From assembly GCF_009846865.1 (NCBI RefSeq), contig NZ_WUWN01000015.1, positions 19,152 through 83,151 of the forward strand: 64,000 nt of DNA, given 5' to 3'. Source of the stretch: Puerhibacterium puerhi (lineage in GTDB: Bacteria > Actinomycetota > Actinomycetes > Actinomycetales > Cellulomonadaceae). The translations under genes and the position numbers were made by a program. Each line of letters begins with the position of its first letter. The stretch's first letter is position 1. The notes under the pieces were generated by a model that was not told the origin of the DNA, did not search any database, and saw nothing but the letters and a program-made list of their open reading frames with translations. Shown piece after piece: positions 17,695 to 26,006 of this stretch.

Positions 17695-18473
17695 GCGCCG
17701 TGGCCCCGACCGCCCGCCCCGCCGTCGATCGCGCCGCCGTCGTGCGCGACGCCGACCGTCGCGCCTTCCGCCAGGCCTGGGACTACCTCGCCGGCGGCCA
17801 GGTCCTGTTCGCCCTCGGGTTCTGGGTCGTCTTCGCCCTCGTCATGGTCGTCGTGCCGCTGCTGGTGCGCGCCAACGACGGCGTCATGAGCGGCGGCGTG
17901 CTGACGGGCGCCAGCTACAGCGCCCGGTGGTTCGCCTTCGCGCTCGGGATCGCCACCACCGCGTCGCTGGTGGTCGTGCACCTCGCCGCGGGCGGCACCC
18001 GCCGCTCGTTCTTCCGGGCCGCTGCCGCCGCTGCCGTCGTCGTCGGCCTCACCTACGCCGCGTGCTACGGCGTGGCCACGCTCGGTGAGCAGGCGCTGTT
18101 CGGCGCGCTCGGCTGGGACTGGGAGCGCCCGGGGGGCCTGCCGGCCGCCGGCGCCGCGACCACCGTGGTCCACGCCGCGGCCGAGGGGCTGGCCTGCGCG
18201 GTGTACTCGCTGGTCGGCACCGCGATCGGCATGGGCTACCAGAGCCACGGCGCGTGGCTGGGCACGGTGCTCGTCCTCCCGGGCATCGCCCTGCTGGCGC
18301 TCGTCGGCACCGCCACCCGCACCGGCGCCAGCGAGGCGCTGGGCGAGCGGCTGCCGTTCGACGGCTCCACGGCCGTCGTCGCCGGGCTGCTCGGCGCGCT
18401 GCTCGCGGCCCTCGTCGCGGCCGGCTGGCTGCGCGCGCAGCTGCAGCGCGTGCAGCTGCGTCCGCCGTCCTGA
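17691..18473 (+). CDS. Membrane subunit of the YtrA-type ABC system
   Basis: A 260-residue membrane protein with six hydrophobic segments (approximately residues 35-60, 85-105, 115-135, 155-185, 190-210 and 225-245). A cytoplasmic basic motif (GGTRRSFFRAA) lies between helices two and three. Start ATG 17691 overlaps the ATPase stop. It has no strong similarity to classical ABC-2 permeases by eye, but length and position match the membrane partners of YtrB-like ATPases. The substrate is unknown. A second ATPase-permease pair follows after 35 bases. Confidence 0.78.
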   Translation: MSAVAPTARPAVDRAAVVRDADRRAFRQAWDYLAGGQVLFALGFWVVFALVMVVVPLLVRANDGVMSGGVLTGASYSARWFAFALGIATTASLVVVHLAAGGTRRSFFRAAAAAAVVVGLTYAACYGVATLGEQALFGALGWDWERPGGLPAAGAATTVVHAAAEGLACAVYSLVGTAIGMGYQSHGAWLGTVLVLPGIALLALVGTATRTGASEALGERLPFDGSTAVVAGLLGALLAALVAAGWLRAQLQRVQLRPPS

Positions 18474-18508
18474 CCCCCACCCGCCTCCACCACCTCGAGG
18501 AGACGACC

Positions 18509-19537
18509 ATGAGTGCCACACCCGTCGTGGAGGTCGCCCACCTCCGCAAGACCTACGGCGAGAAGGTAGCGGTGGACGACGTGTCGTTCGCCGTCCAGCC
18601 GGGGGAGATCTTCGGCATCCTCGGCCCCAACGGGGCCGGCAAGACGACGACCGTCGAGTGCCTCGCCGGGCTGCGCCAGGCCGACGGCGGCACCACGCGC
18701 GTGCTCGGCGTCGACACCCAGGCCGACCCCGGCGCCGTGCGCGGCCTGCTCGGCGTCCAGCTCCAGGAGTCGGCCCTGCACGACAAGATCACGGTCGGGG
18801 AGGCGGTGCGGCTCTTCGCGTCGTTCTACCCGCGCCCGGCCGACGTCGGCGAGCTGCTCGACCTGCTCGACCTCGCGCAGCACCAGGGCGTGCAGTACGC
18901 GAAGCTCTCGGGCGGCCAGAAGCAGCGGCTGTCGATCGCGCTGGCGCTCGTCGGCGACCCGCGCGTGGCGGTGCTCGACGAGCTCACCACGGGCCTCGAC
19001 CCGCAGGCCCGCCGCAACACCTGGGACCTGGTCGAGCGCGTCCGCTCGCGGGGCGTGACCATCCTGCTCGTCACGCACTTCATGGAGGAGGCCGAGCGCC
19101 TCTGCGACCGGCTCGTGGTCATCGACGGCGGCCGCGTGGTGGCCGCCGGCACGCCACCCGAGCTGATCGACGGCATCGACGACACCCGCACGGTGCAGCT
19201 GCGGCTGCCCGAGGCCGACGCCGCGCGCGGCCGCGAGGTGCTCGCGCGCCTCGCGGCGTCGCACGCAGACGTCCACTCCGTCGCCGACGCCGGCGGCGTC
19301 ACCGCCGTCACCGGCACGCGCCGCGTGCTGTTCGCCGTCGTGCCGGCCCTCGCGGATGCCGACGTGCTGCCCGACGACGTGCGCACCGTCTCGCGCACGC
19401 TCGAGGACGTGTTCGTGGCCGTCACCGGCCGTACCTACGACCCGGACGCCGCGGGCACCCGGGCCGTGCGCACCGCCGACGGCGCCGGCCGCCGTCGGGA
19501 GCTCACCTCCACCGCAGACCGAGGAGACCGGTCATGA
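18509..19537 (+). CDS. ABC transporter ATP-binding protein (DrrA-like)
   Basis: Second ATPase of the YtrA-type operon, 342 residues. Walker A is GPNGAGKTT near residue 43, the signature LSGGQKQRL near 137, Walker B VAVLDELTTGLD near 160 (LDE-L-TTG rather than LDEPTTG) and the switch histidine in VTHFMEEAERL. It has the canonical C-terminal extension of daunorubicin-type exporters. GAGGAG lies 7 bases before ATG 18509. The stop overlaps the next permease start. It pairs with the following ABC-2 permease as an exporter under the same GntR regulator. Confidence 0.92.
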   Translation: MSATPVVEVAHLRKTYGEKVAVDDVSFAVQPGEIFGILGPNGAGKTTTVECLAGLRQADGGTTRVLGVDTQADPGAVRGLLGVQLQESALHDKITVGEAVRLFASFYPRPADVGELLDLLDLAQHQGVQYAKLSGGQKQRLSIALALVGDPRVAVLDELTTGLDPQARRNTWDLVERVRSRGVTILLVTHFMEEAERLCDRLVVIDGGRVVAAGTPPELIDGIDDTRTVQLRLPEADAARGREVLARLAASHADVHSVADAGGVTAVTGTRRVLFAVVPALADADVLPDDVRTVSRTLEDVFVAVTGRTYDPDAAGTRAVRTADGAGRRRELTSTADRGDRS

Positions 19538-20352
19538 CCGCCGCCGCCCCGTCCCCGTCCCCCCTCGTCGTCGCCCGCCCCCGCGCCGCCGCCGGCTGGC
19601 GCGGCCTCGGCCGCCTGCTGCGCACCGAGACCGTGGTGTGGCTGCGCGACGCCGGCGCCGTGTTCTTCGGCCTCGCGTTCCCCACGGTGGTGCTGCTCGG
19701 GGTCGGCTTCGTCGTCCCGGGCATGCGCGACGTGATCACCGACGCCCCGCCGCCGTGGGGCGGCCTCACGCCCGTGGCGCTCTACGTGCCGGTCGTGCTC
19801 GCCGCGGCCATCGCCACCTCGGCGCTCACGGTGATGCCCGTGACGCTCGCGACGTTCCGCGAGAAGGGCGTCCTGCGGCGGCTGGCCACGACGCCGATGC
19901 GGCCGCAGGCCCTCATCGTGTCCCACCTCGGCATCAACCTCGGCTCCACGCTGGTGGCCTCGCTCCTGGCGGTGGTGGTGGGCGCCCTGGTATTCGACGC
20001 GGTCGCCCCGCAGCAGCTGGGCGTGGTCCTGCTGGCCTTCGTGCTCGCCGTCGCGGCGATGTTCGCGCTCGGCACCCTCGTCGCCGCGCGGGCCGCCCGC
20101 GGCACGACGGCGTCGGCGATCGGGATGACGATCTACTTCCCGTCCCTGATGCTCGCCGGCCTGTGGACGCCCGGCCCGGTGATGCCCGACGTGCTGCGCG
20201 AGGTCGGGCGGCTCACGCCGCTCGGCGCCGCCTCGCAGGCGATGACCGAGGGCTGGTTCGGCGACGGGTTCCCGGCCTTCCAGCTGGTCGTCATGCTCGC
20301 GTGGACGGCGGTGCTGCTGCCCCTGGGGGTCAGGCTGTTCCGCTGGTCGTGA
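19534..20352 (+). CDS. ABC-2 type transporter permease (DrrB-like)
   Basis: A 272-residue permease with six hydrophobic segments and the ABC-2 motif region TFREKGVLRRLATTPMRPQ. The late motif PSLMLAGLWTPGPVMPDVLREVGRLTPLGAASQAM is typical of DrrB-like exporters. ATG 19534 overlaps the ATPase stop (ATGA) and has GAGGAG in front. It is the last gene of the operon. The next gene (20355) is on the other strand with only 2 bases between stops, so the transcripts converge. Confidence 0.92.
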   Translation: MTAAAPSPSPLVVARPRAAAGWRGLGRLLRTETVVWLRDAGAVFFGLAFPTVVLLGVGFVVPGMRDVITDAPPPWGGLTPVALYVPVVLAAAIATSALTVMPVTLATFREKGVLRRLATTPMRPQALIVSHLGINLGSTLVASLLAVVVGALVFDAVAPQQLGVVLLAFVLAVAAMFALGTLVAARAARGTTASAIGMTIYFPSLMLAGLWTPGPVMPDVLREVGRLTPLGAASQAMTEGWFGDGFPAFQLVVMLAWTAVLLPLGVRLFRWS

Positions 20353-20354
20353 CG

Positions 20355-21344
20355 TCAGGGCGCGACGGCGTCCGCGCCCCGCCGGGGTGCGGACGCCGCG
20401 TCGTCCGCGGCGACCGGCCGGCGGGCCCAGTACGTCGCCATGAGCGCGCCCGAGATGTTGTGCCACACGGAGAACAGCGCGGCGGGCAGCGCGGCGAGCG
20501 GCGTGAAGTGCGTGGTCGCGAGGCTGGCCGCCAGGCCGGAGTTCTGCATGCCGACCTCGACGCTCACCGCTCGCCGGGCCGACTCGTCCAGCCCGGCGGC
20601 GCGGGCGGCCAGGTACCCCAGCCCGAGCCCGGCCCCGTTGTGCAGCACGACGGCGAGCGCCATCAGCACGCCCGTGGTGGCGATGGCGGGCTGGTTGGCG
20701 CCCACGACGCCGACCACCACGAGCACCACGCCGACGACCGAGACCAGCGGCAGGTAGGGCAGCAGATGCTGCACGGCCCGCCCGGCCACGGCGCGCACGG
20801 CGATCCCGAGCAGGATCGGCACCAGCACCACCTGCAGGATCGACGTGAACAGCGCCGCGAAGCCCACGGGCAGGTCGGAGCCGGCGAGCCAGAGCACCAG
20901 CGCCGGGGTGAGCAGGGGCGCGAGCAGCGTCGCCACCGAGGTGAGCGTCACCGACAGCGCGACGTCCCCCTTGGCCAGGTACACCACGACGTTCGACGCC
21001 GTGCCGCCCGGCGCGGCGCCCACGAGGATCATGCCGACCAGCGCCATGCCCTCGAACCCGAACAGGTGGCCGATGCCCCACGCGGCGAGCGGCATGATCA
21101 GGAACTGCGACGCCAGGCCGAGCAGCACGGCCCACGGCCGGCGCGCCACGAGAGCGAAGTCGGCGCCGCGGAGCGTCAGCCCCATGCCGAACATGATGAC
21201 CCCGAGCAGGATCGGCACGTGCGGCGCCAGGGTGGCGCTCGGCCCGGGTGCCGCGACGCCCACCACGGCGCCGACCAGCACGAGCAGGGCGAACCACCGC
21301 CCCGCGAGCTCAGCCACCGTGCGCAGACCAGCGAGAACCTGCAC
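20355..21344 (-). CDS. Bile acid:sodium symporter (BASS) family transporter
   Basis: A 329-residue inner-membrane protein with nine to ten hydrophobic helices. The family's paired motifs are visible: GMGLTLRGADF near residue 50 and the GAAPGGTASNVVVYLAKGDVALS crossover near 105. A second half contains SVEVGMQNSGLAASLA. The GTG 21344 start is preceded by AGGAGGGGG 6 bases away, the strongest ribosome site in the area. Bacterial BASS proteins carry varied organic anions such as pantoate and other carboxylates; the substrate here is open. Confidence 0.9.
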   Translation of the reverse strand: MQVLAGLRTVAELAGRWFALLVLVGAVVGVAAPGPSATLAPHVPILLGVIMFGMGLTLRGADFALVARRPWAVLLGLASQFLIMPLAAWGIGHLFGFEGMALVGMILVGAAPGGTASNVVVYLAKGDVALSVTLTSVATLLAPLLTPALVLWLAGSDLPVGFAALFTSILQVVLVPILLGIAVRAVAGRAVQHLLPYLPLVSVVGVVLVVVGVVGANQPAIATTGVLMALAVVLHNGAGLGLGYLAARAAGLDESARRAVSVEVGMQNSGLAASLATTHFTPLAALPAALFSVWHNISGALMATYWARRPVAADDAASAPRRGADAVAP

Positions 21345-21435
21345 GACCGTCCCCCTCCTGTCGGCTCGTCCGCGGCGAATGTACGCCCGGGCGACTGTGG
21401 CGCCGGTCACCGTCTCAGATGGCGACCGGCGTCCG

Positions 21436-21447
21436 TAGGCTGGTCGC
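21436..21447 (+). promoter_or_regulatory. -10-like hexamer TAGGCT for the amidotransferase gene
   Basis: TAGGCT at 21436-21441, 6 bases before ATG 21448, has the same sequence and spacing as at recR and no Shine-Dalgarno sequence. It probably drives a leaderless transcript. Confidence 0.5.
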
Positions 21448-22182
21448 ATGAAGCCGTTCCTGCTCCTGGCGACCCGTGCGGAGGACGTCGCCGCCGACGG
21501 CGAGCTCGCCGCCGTCCTGCGGTACGGCGGCCTGGAGCGCGACCAGGTGCGCCGGGTGCGGCTCGAGCGCGAGCCGATGCCCGCGATCGACCTGCGCGAC
21601 TGGTCGGGCATCATCGTCGGCGGCAGCCCCTTCAGCTCCTCGGACCCGGAGGAGAGCAAGTCCGAGGTCCAGCGCCGGGTCGAGCGCGAGATCGCCGCCC
21701 TGCTCGACGACGTCGTCGCCCAGGACTTCCCGTTCCTCGGCGCCTGCTACGGCGTCGGCACGCTCGGCCGCCACCAGGGCGCCGTCGTCGACACCACCTT
21801 CGCCGAGCCCATCGGCCCGATCACCGTGGAGCTCACGCCCGAGGGCGTGGCCGACCCGCTGCTCAAGACGCTGCCGCGGCGGTTCGCCGCGTACGTCGGG
21901 CACAAGGAGGCGGTGCGCGAGCTGCCGCCGGGCGCCGTGCTGCTGGCGACGTCGGACCGGGCGCCGGTGCAGATGTTCCGGCTGCAGGAGAACCTCTACG
22001 CCACGCAGTTCCACCCGGAGCTCGACCTCGACGGGCTGCTGCAGCGCGTCGAGGTGTACTCCGGCTACGGGTACTTCCGGCCCGAGGAGCACGACGAGGT
22101 GGTGGCCCGCGCCCGGTCGCGCGCGGTGACCGAGCCGGCGCGGATCCTGCGGGCTTTCGTGGAGCGCTACGCCCGCGGCTGA
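21448..22182 (+). CDS. Class I glutamine amidotransferase (GMP synthase-like domain)
   Basis: A 244-residue stand-alone glutamine amidotransferase domain. The nucleophile elbow FLGACYGVGTLGRHQG supplies the cysteine (near residue 100). The histidine-glutamate pair is in TQFHPELDLDG (near 190). The oxyanion-region SGIIVGGSPFSSSD and the VGHKEAV segment also fit the GuaA-like family. No synthetase domain is attached, and no neighbouring biosynthetic partner tells which acceptor receives the ammonia. The start is preceded by a strong -10-like hexamer. Four 10-bp tandem repeats directly follow the stop codon. Confidence 0.9.
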   Translation: MKPFLLLATRAEDVAADGELAAVLRYGGLERDQVRRVRLEREPMPAIDLRDWSGIIVGGSPFSSSDPEESKSEVQRRVEREIAALLDDVVAQDFPFLGACYGVGTLGRHQGAVVDTTFAEPIGPITVELTPEGVADPLLKTLPRRFAAYVGHKEAVRELPPGAVLLATSDRAPVQMFRLQENLYATQFHPELDLDGLLQRVEVYSGYGYFRPEEHDEVVARARSRAVTEPARILRAFVERYARG

Positions 22183-22220
22183 GGCCGGCTGAGCCCGGCT
22201 GAGCCCGGCTGAGCCCGGCC
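22181..22220. repeat. Four tandem 10-bp units (GAGSCCGGCY)
   Basis: Units at 22181, 22191, 22201 and 22211 differ by one or two bases. They start at the end of the amidotransferase gene and are non-coding. Confidence 0.85.
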
Positions 22221-22259
22221 GTGTCCCGGCGTCGCGCGGTGCTTGCCCGGCCCCGGGCG

Positions 22260-22307
22260 GACGACGACGGCCGGCCACCCCGCGAGGGGTGACCGGCCGC
22301 CGTCGTC
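22260..22307. terminator. Bidirectional hairpin terminator between convergent genes
   Basis: Arms 22260-22281 and 22286-22307 form a stem of about 22 bp with two mismatches and a 4-base loop. It lies between the ends of the amidotransferase gene (plus) and the M6 peptidase gene (minus). Confidence 0.7.
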
Positions 22308-22347
22308 CGCGGCGGGCGCTGCCCGCCGCTCGGCTGTCATCCGGCCG

Positions 22348-24975
22348 TCAGTCGACGACCTTCCACGGGCCGTGCTCGTCGCCCGGAGCCTGGTTCCGGG
22401 TCCACCACTGCGCCTGGTAGGTGGTGCCCTGGTGGGTCACCTTCTCCCCGCCGGTGTAGATGCGGCTCGGGGCCCACTCGCTCACGCCGTTCTCGTCGAC
22501 CGGGGTGAGCTCCTGCCACGGGCCGTACGGGTTGCCCGGCTCCTGGCCGCGCGTCCACCACGAGGCCAGCCACGTCGAGCCGTCGTAGGAGACCACGTCA
22601 CCGAAGTCGTAGACCGTCGTGGCGTCCCAGGCCGGGGCCGAGGCCGGCGGCTCCTCGGCGTCCGGCACGGACACCTCCACCGTCATGGTGCCCTTGCGGG
22701 TGTTCTGCTTGGTCACCTCGATGGTGGTGCCGGTGCCGGCGACGATCACCGAGCCCTGCGGGTTCGCCGGGTCGTAGTAGGCGTTCGGGTCGGAGTCGTC
22801 GAACACCGGCACGGCGGCCTGCTTGCCGACCTTCAGCGTGGTCGTCCCGTCAGCGGTCTCGCGGTGCAGCGAGACCGGGTCGGTCTTCTGCGTGCCGAAC
22901 GTCGCGTCGAAGGACTGCACGCGGCCGCGGGCGAGCGAGCCGTCCGACCACGTCAGGGCGTCGGCGCGGGCATCGACCGGCAGCGCCTGGCCGGCACCGG
23001 GGTGCTGGGAGGTGTTGTTGTCGCCGTACAGCGAGTTCGCGTACCAGACCAGCAGACCGTCCTGGTACGGGTAGTGCTCGACGCGGTCCGGCGCCGAGAC
23101 CGACCAGCCGAAGTTGTACGGCCCCGTCTTCAGGGTCGCGTCGTAGCCGCCGTAGACGCGGTTCTCGGCCACGTAGTAGTGCTCGTACTCCTGGTCGTAG
23201 GTGCCGTCGGTGACGACGACGAACCCGTTGTTCACCCAGTCGGCGGCGCCGTCCTCGACGTCCTCGGCGAGGGCGTCGCCCACCGCGACGTCGTCGACGA
23301 GGAAGCCGAGCTCGTTGACGCCGCCGTCGCTGGCGTACCGGAAGCGCACCGAGGCGTCCTGGCCGGCGTACGCCGACAGGTCGGCGGTCAGGTCGACCCA
23401 CGCGTCGCCGGACGAGCCGGTGATGCCGCCGCCGGTGTTGCCGTTGCCCTCGCCGGTCGCTGACCGGTTCGTCTGCAGCGCCGTCCACGTGCTGCCGCCG
23501 TCGGTGGAGATCTCCACGTAGGCGTAGTCGTAGTCGGCCTCGATCTCGTAGCGGACCTTCGCCGTGAGGTCGGCGTCGGCCGGCACCGTGAACACGGGCG
23601 ACGCGACGCTCGTGCTGAGGTTGTTGCCGGTGCCGGAGTACAGGTACTTGCCGTCGTGCGGGTCGGCCACCTCGACCTTCTCGACGCCCGGCGGGAGGTT
23701 CACCACGACCGCCTGGGTGCCCAGCGTGGTGGCGTGGAACGACGGGCCGAGGTCCACGGTGGCGTCCTCGCCGACGTCCACGGTCTCGTGGTCGAGCCAG
23801 CCGAGGAACAGCTTCTCGGTCGCGCCCATGTGGTTCGGCGTCGTGCCGATGGTGCCGTCGCCGTGGCCGAGCCAGGAGCCGGAGCTCATGAGGTTCCAGA
23901 ACCCGGTGCCGTTGTCGCCGCCCTGGGTGTCGTAGTAGTCCGGCAGGCCGAGGTCGTGGCCGAACTCGTGCGCGAACACGCCCAGGCCGCCGTTCTCCGG
24001 CTCGGTCGTGTAGTCACGGATCCAGATGTCGGTGTCGCCGATCTGGATGCCGCCGGCCTTGGCGTAGTCCGCCGGGCCGTCGACGCCGAGGCCGCCCTGG
24101 TTGACCGCCCAGCGGTGCGCCCAGATGGCCCACTCCGGCGCGCCGGCCTCCTCGCCCTCGCCGGCGTGGATGGCCTGGAAGTGGTCGATGTAGCCGTCCG
24201 GCTCGTTGATGATGCCGTCGCCGTCCAGGTCGTAGCGGTCCCAGACGTCGAACGACCGCAGGTAGTCGACGACCTCGTCCTTGGTCTTGCCCTGGGCGAG
24301 CTGGTCGGCGTACCAGGCGTCGGCGCTGTCCTGGATGAACCGCGTCATGTCGGCCTGGGACTCGGTCTGGCCGTAGGACGCCTCCGAGTAGGGCACCGTC
24401 ACCCAGTCGGACACGTCGCCCTGCAGGTCGAAGCGGCCCGACGACATCTCGTCGTAGACCCCCGCGAACGACTCGCCGCCCTGGTCCTCCAGGCCGGTGA
24501 AGAACATCTCCTCGTAGTGCTCGCGGGAGAAGTCCGGCTCCCAGTAGGTGGAGTTGTCGTCCGCCGCGGGCTCGGGGATCTCGTTGTGCACGGGGCCCGA
24601 CGCCGGGGCGTCGGGGAAGCGCGGGTCGGCCTCGTCGCCGAACTCCACGAGGAACGTCAGCAGCTGGGCGGTCTCCTGCACGCCGTACTCGACGTACTTG
24701 TCGGGGGAGACCTCCACCACCTTCGACTTCGCCCGGCCCGAGCCGCGGGTCTGCACCTCGGCCTTGCCGGTGGCGACCGCCGAGGCGGCCTCCTGCTTCA
24801 TCGCCACCTGCTTCTCGCGCAGGGCGTCGGGGCGGTCGTCCTCCTTGGCGTGCTCGGACGTCTGGGCGGGGGTGTCGTCGGGCGCAGGGGCGGCCACCGC
24901 GGTGACCGGGGCGACGGCCGCGGCGGCGATGAGTGCCGCGGTGACGCCGAGTGCGCTCGTCAAGCGTCGGTTCAC
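22348..24975 (-). CDS. Secreted immune inhibitor A-type M6 metallopeptidase with chitin-binding repeats
   Basis: An 875-residue secreted zinc protease. A Sec signal peptide (1-29, ending AVAA) is followed by a charged propeptide. The M6 catalytic domain has the zinc motif HEFGH near residue 336 in VFAHEFGHDLGLPDYYD. A calcium-type DLDGDG loop lies near 245. After the protease comes a beta-rich domain that contains DVAVGD and similar motifs. The last ~85 residues are two copies of an aromatic CBM5/12 module (YDFGDVVSYDGSTWLASWWT and YTGGEKVTHQGTTYQAQWWT) that binds chitin or similar glycans. It probably degrades extracellular proteins on polysaccharide surfaces. Confidence 0.95.
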   Translation of the reverse strand: MNRRLTSALGVTAALIAAAAVAPVTAVAAPAPDDTPAQTSEHAKEDDRPDALREKQVAMKQEAASAVATGKAEVQTRGSGRAKSKVVEVSPDKYVEYGVQETAQLLTFLVEFGDEADPRFPDAPASGPVHNEIPEPAADDNSTYWEPDFSREHYEEMFFTGLEDQGGESFAGVYDEMSSGRFDLQGDVSDWVTVPYSEASYGQTESQADMTRFIQDSADAWYADQLAQGKTKDEVVDYLRSFDVWDRYDLDGDGIINEPDGYIDHFQAIHAGEGEEAGAPEWAIWAHRWAVNQGGLGVDGPADYAKAGGIQIGDTDIWIRDYTTEPENGGLGVFAHEFGHDLGLPDYYDTQGGDNGTGFWNLMSSGSWLGHGDGTIGTTPNHMGATEKLFLGWLDHETVDVGEDATVDLGPSFHATTLGTQAVVVNLPPGVEKVEVADPHDGKYLYSGTGNNLSTSVASPVFTVPADADLTAKVRYEIEADYDYAYVEISTDGGSTWTALQTNRSATGEGNGNTGGGITGSSGDAWVDLTADLSAYAGQDASVRFRYASDGGVNELGFLVDDVAVGDALAEDVEDGAADWVNNGFVVVTDGTYDQEYEHYYVAENRVYGGYDATLKTGPYNFGWSVSAPDRVEHYPYQDGLLVWYANSLYGDNNTSQHPGAGQALPVDARADALTWSDGSLARGRVQSFDATFGTQKTDPVSLHRETADGTTTLKVGKQAAVPVFDDSDPNAYYDPANPQGSVIVAGTGTTIEVTKQNTRKGTMTVEVSVPDAEEPPASAPAWDATTVYDFGDVVSYDGSTWLASWWTRGQEPGNPYGPWQELTPVDENGVSEWAPSRIYTGGEKVTHQGTTYQAQWWTRNQAPGDEHGPWKVVD

Positions 24976-25183
24976 ATGTCCTCCAGTGTGAGGCGGACCC
25001 CGGGCCCCTGACCCGAGGTGGACCGACGACGGCGCGACCTCGGTGTCGCGCGTCGACCGTGTCCGCCGTCACACTAGCGCGCCAGATATTTCCGATGTGT
25101 GTCATGTGCCCTGCCTGGACGCCGTCTGAGCAGGTCATGCCCCAATTTCTCGGGGCAACACAGTCGGCGCGGCCGCGCCGCCC

Positions 25184-25684
25184 TCAGGGCGCGACGAACA
25201 CCGTGGCGCGGTCGGCCTGCTCCTGGAACCGGCGCAGGAGCGCCAGCCGCTGCGCCGTCGACCCCGTCAGCGGCTCCGGCAGCGCGTCCAGCGCGAACCA
25301 GCCGACGTCGGTGTTCTCGTCGTCGGCCACGTGCGCCGCCGCGGCGGCCGCGGCCGAGACCGGCCGGGCGGTGAACAGCAGGTCGAGGTACGTGGTGCGG
25401 TCGCCGTTGGGATAGGTGATCTCGCCCGTGGTGGACACGGCGGCGAGGTCCTCGACGACGACGGCGACGCCCGTCTCCTCCAGCGCCTCGCGCGCCGCGG
25501 CGACCGCCGGCTCCTCGCCCGGGTCGAGGATGCCGCTGACCAGCGCCCACATGTCGTTGTCGGCGCGGCGGGTGAGCAGCACGCGCCCGGCGTCGTCGCT
25601 GACGACGACGGTGACGCCGGGCAGCCAGAGCAGGTCGGTCCCGACCCGCGTGCGCAGGTCGGCCACGTACGGCGGGATCGGCAT
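25184..25684 (-). CDS. Nudix hydrolase
   Basis: A 166-residue pyrophosphohydrolase acting on nucleoside diphosphates linked to other groups. The Nudix box is complete: the glycine of GILDPGEE, then REALEETGV (residues ~51-73), supplying the metal-binding glutamates. The domain starts with a typical strand VTVVVSDDAGRVLLTRR. Start ATG 25684 has the hexamer TAGGGT 7 bases upstream on the minus strand. It is divergent from the DAHP synthase leader, so the promoters of both lie in 25685-25779. The specific substrate is not evident. Confidence 0.9.
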   Translation of the reverse strand: MPIPPYVADLRTRVGTDLLWLPGVTVVVSDDAGRVLLTRRADNDMWALVSGILDPGEEPAVAAAREALEETGVAVVVEDLAAVSTTGEITYPNGDRTTYLDLLFTARPVSAAAAAAAHVADDENTDVGWFALDALPEPLTGSTAQRLALLRRFQEQADRATVFVAP

Positions 25685-25697
25685 GGCAGCGACCCTA
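25685..25697 (-). promoter_or_regulatory. -10-like hexamer TAGGGT for the Nudix gene
   Basis: On the minus strand TAGGGT (25697-25692) lies 7 bases before ATG 25684, as in other leaderless starts of this window. Confidence 0.4.
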
Positions 25698-25765
25698 CGC
25701 CCGGGCGCCCGACGGCGTCGTTCCCACGATCCGGACGCCGGGTGGACGCGGCGTGGCGCGCCGCG

Positions 25766-25779
25766 TACCGTCGTCGTCC
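25766..25779 (+). promoter_or_regulatory. -10-like hexamer TACCGT for the DAHP synthase leader transcript
   Basis: TACCGT at 25766-25771 ends 8 bases before the GTG of the leader peptide. A transcript starting here would be almost leaderless for the peptide and carry about 230 bases of leader before the enzyme. Confidence 0.45.
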
Positions 25780-25845
25780 GTGAACACCCGTTGGTATTGG
25801 CGCTTTACGCCGGCTCCGTGTGGAGCTCGGCGGGCTCGCGCCTGA
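25780..25845 (+). CDS. Aromatic-rich leader peptide for attenuation of DAHP synthase
   Basis: A 21-codon open frame from GTG 25780 to TGA 25843-25845. Codons 5-9 read Trp-Tyr-Trp-Arg-Phe, so three kinds of aromatic residue are packed together near the start. The rest is Arg/Ala/Pro-rich and unremarkable. It is followed by mutually exclusive antiterminator and terminator structures and then by the DAHP synthase gene, the first enzyme of aromatic amino acid synthesis. By the logic of trp-type ribosome-mediated attenuation, stalling at these codons when aromatic tRNAs are uncharged would allow read-through. Confidence 0.75.
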   Translation: MNTRWYWRFTPAPCGARRARA

Positions 25846-25895
25846 CCGACGCCATCCACCGGAGCCAGCACAGGGCCTGGGACCGCTCGCCGAGC
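25825..25895 (+). promoter_or_regulatory. Predicted antiterminator pairing of the DAHP synthase attenuator
   Basis: Bases 25825-25835, inside the end of the leader peptide frame, can pair with 25885-25895 over 11 positions (one G-U). The second strand overlaps the loop and both arms of the terminator hairpin, so the two structures exclude each other. A ribosome reaching the leader stop would cover the first strand. Confidence 0.6.
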
Positions 25896-25906
25896 GGTCC
25901 GGGCCC
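25873..25906 (+). terminator. Attenuator terminator hairpin before DAHP synthase
   Basis: An 8-bp perfect upper stem (25881-25888 with 25892-25899) extends after a small internal loop into a GGGCC/GGCCC lower stem, with TTCGTCGT behind it. It lies between the leader peptide and the enzyme gene. Confidence 0.65.
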
Positions 25907-26006
25907 TTCGTCGTCAGACGAGCCGCTCCGGTCGCCGGGACCACGGTGCGTCGACGACGACGTCAGACCCACCGGCACCACGACCGACGACCAGGAGCGA
26001 CACCCC

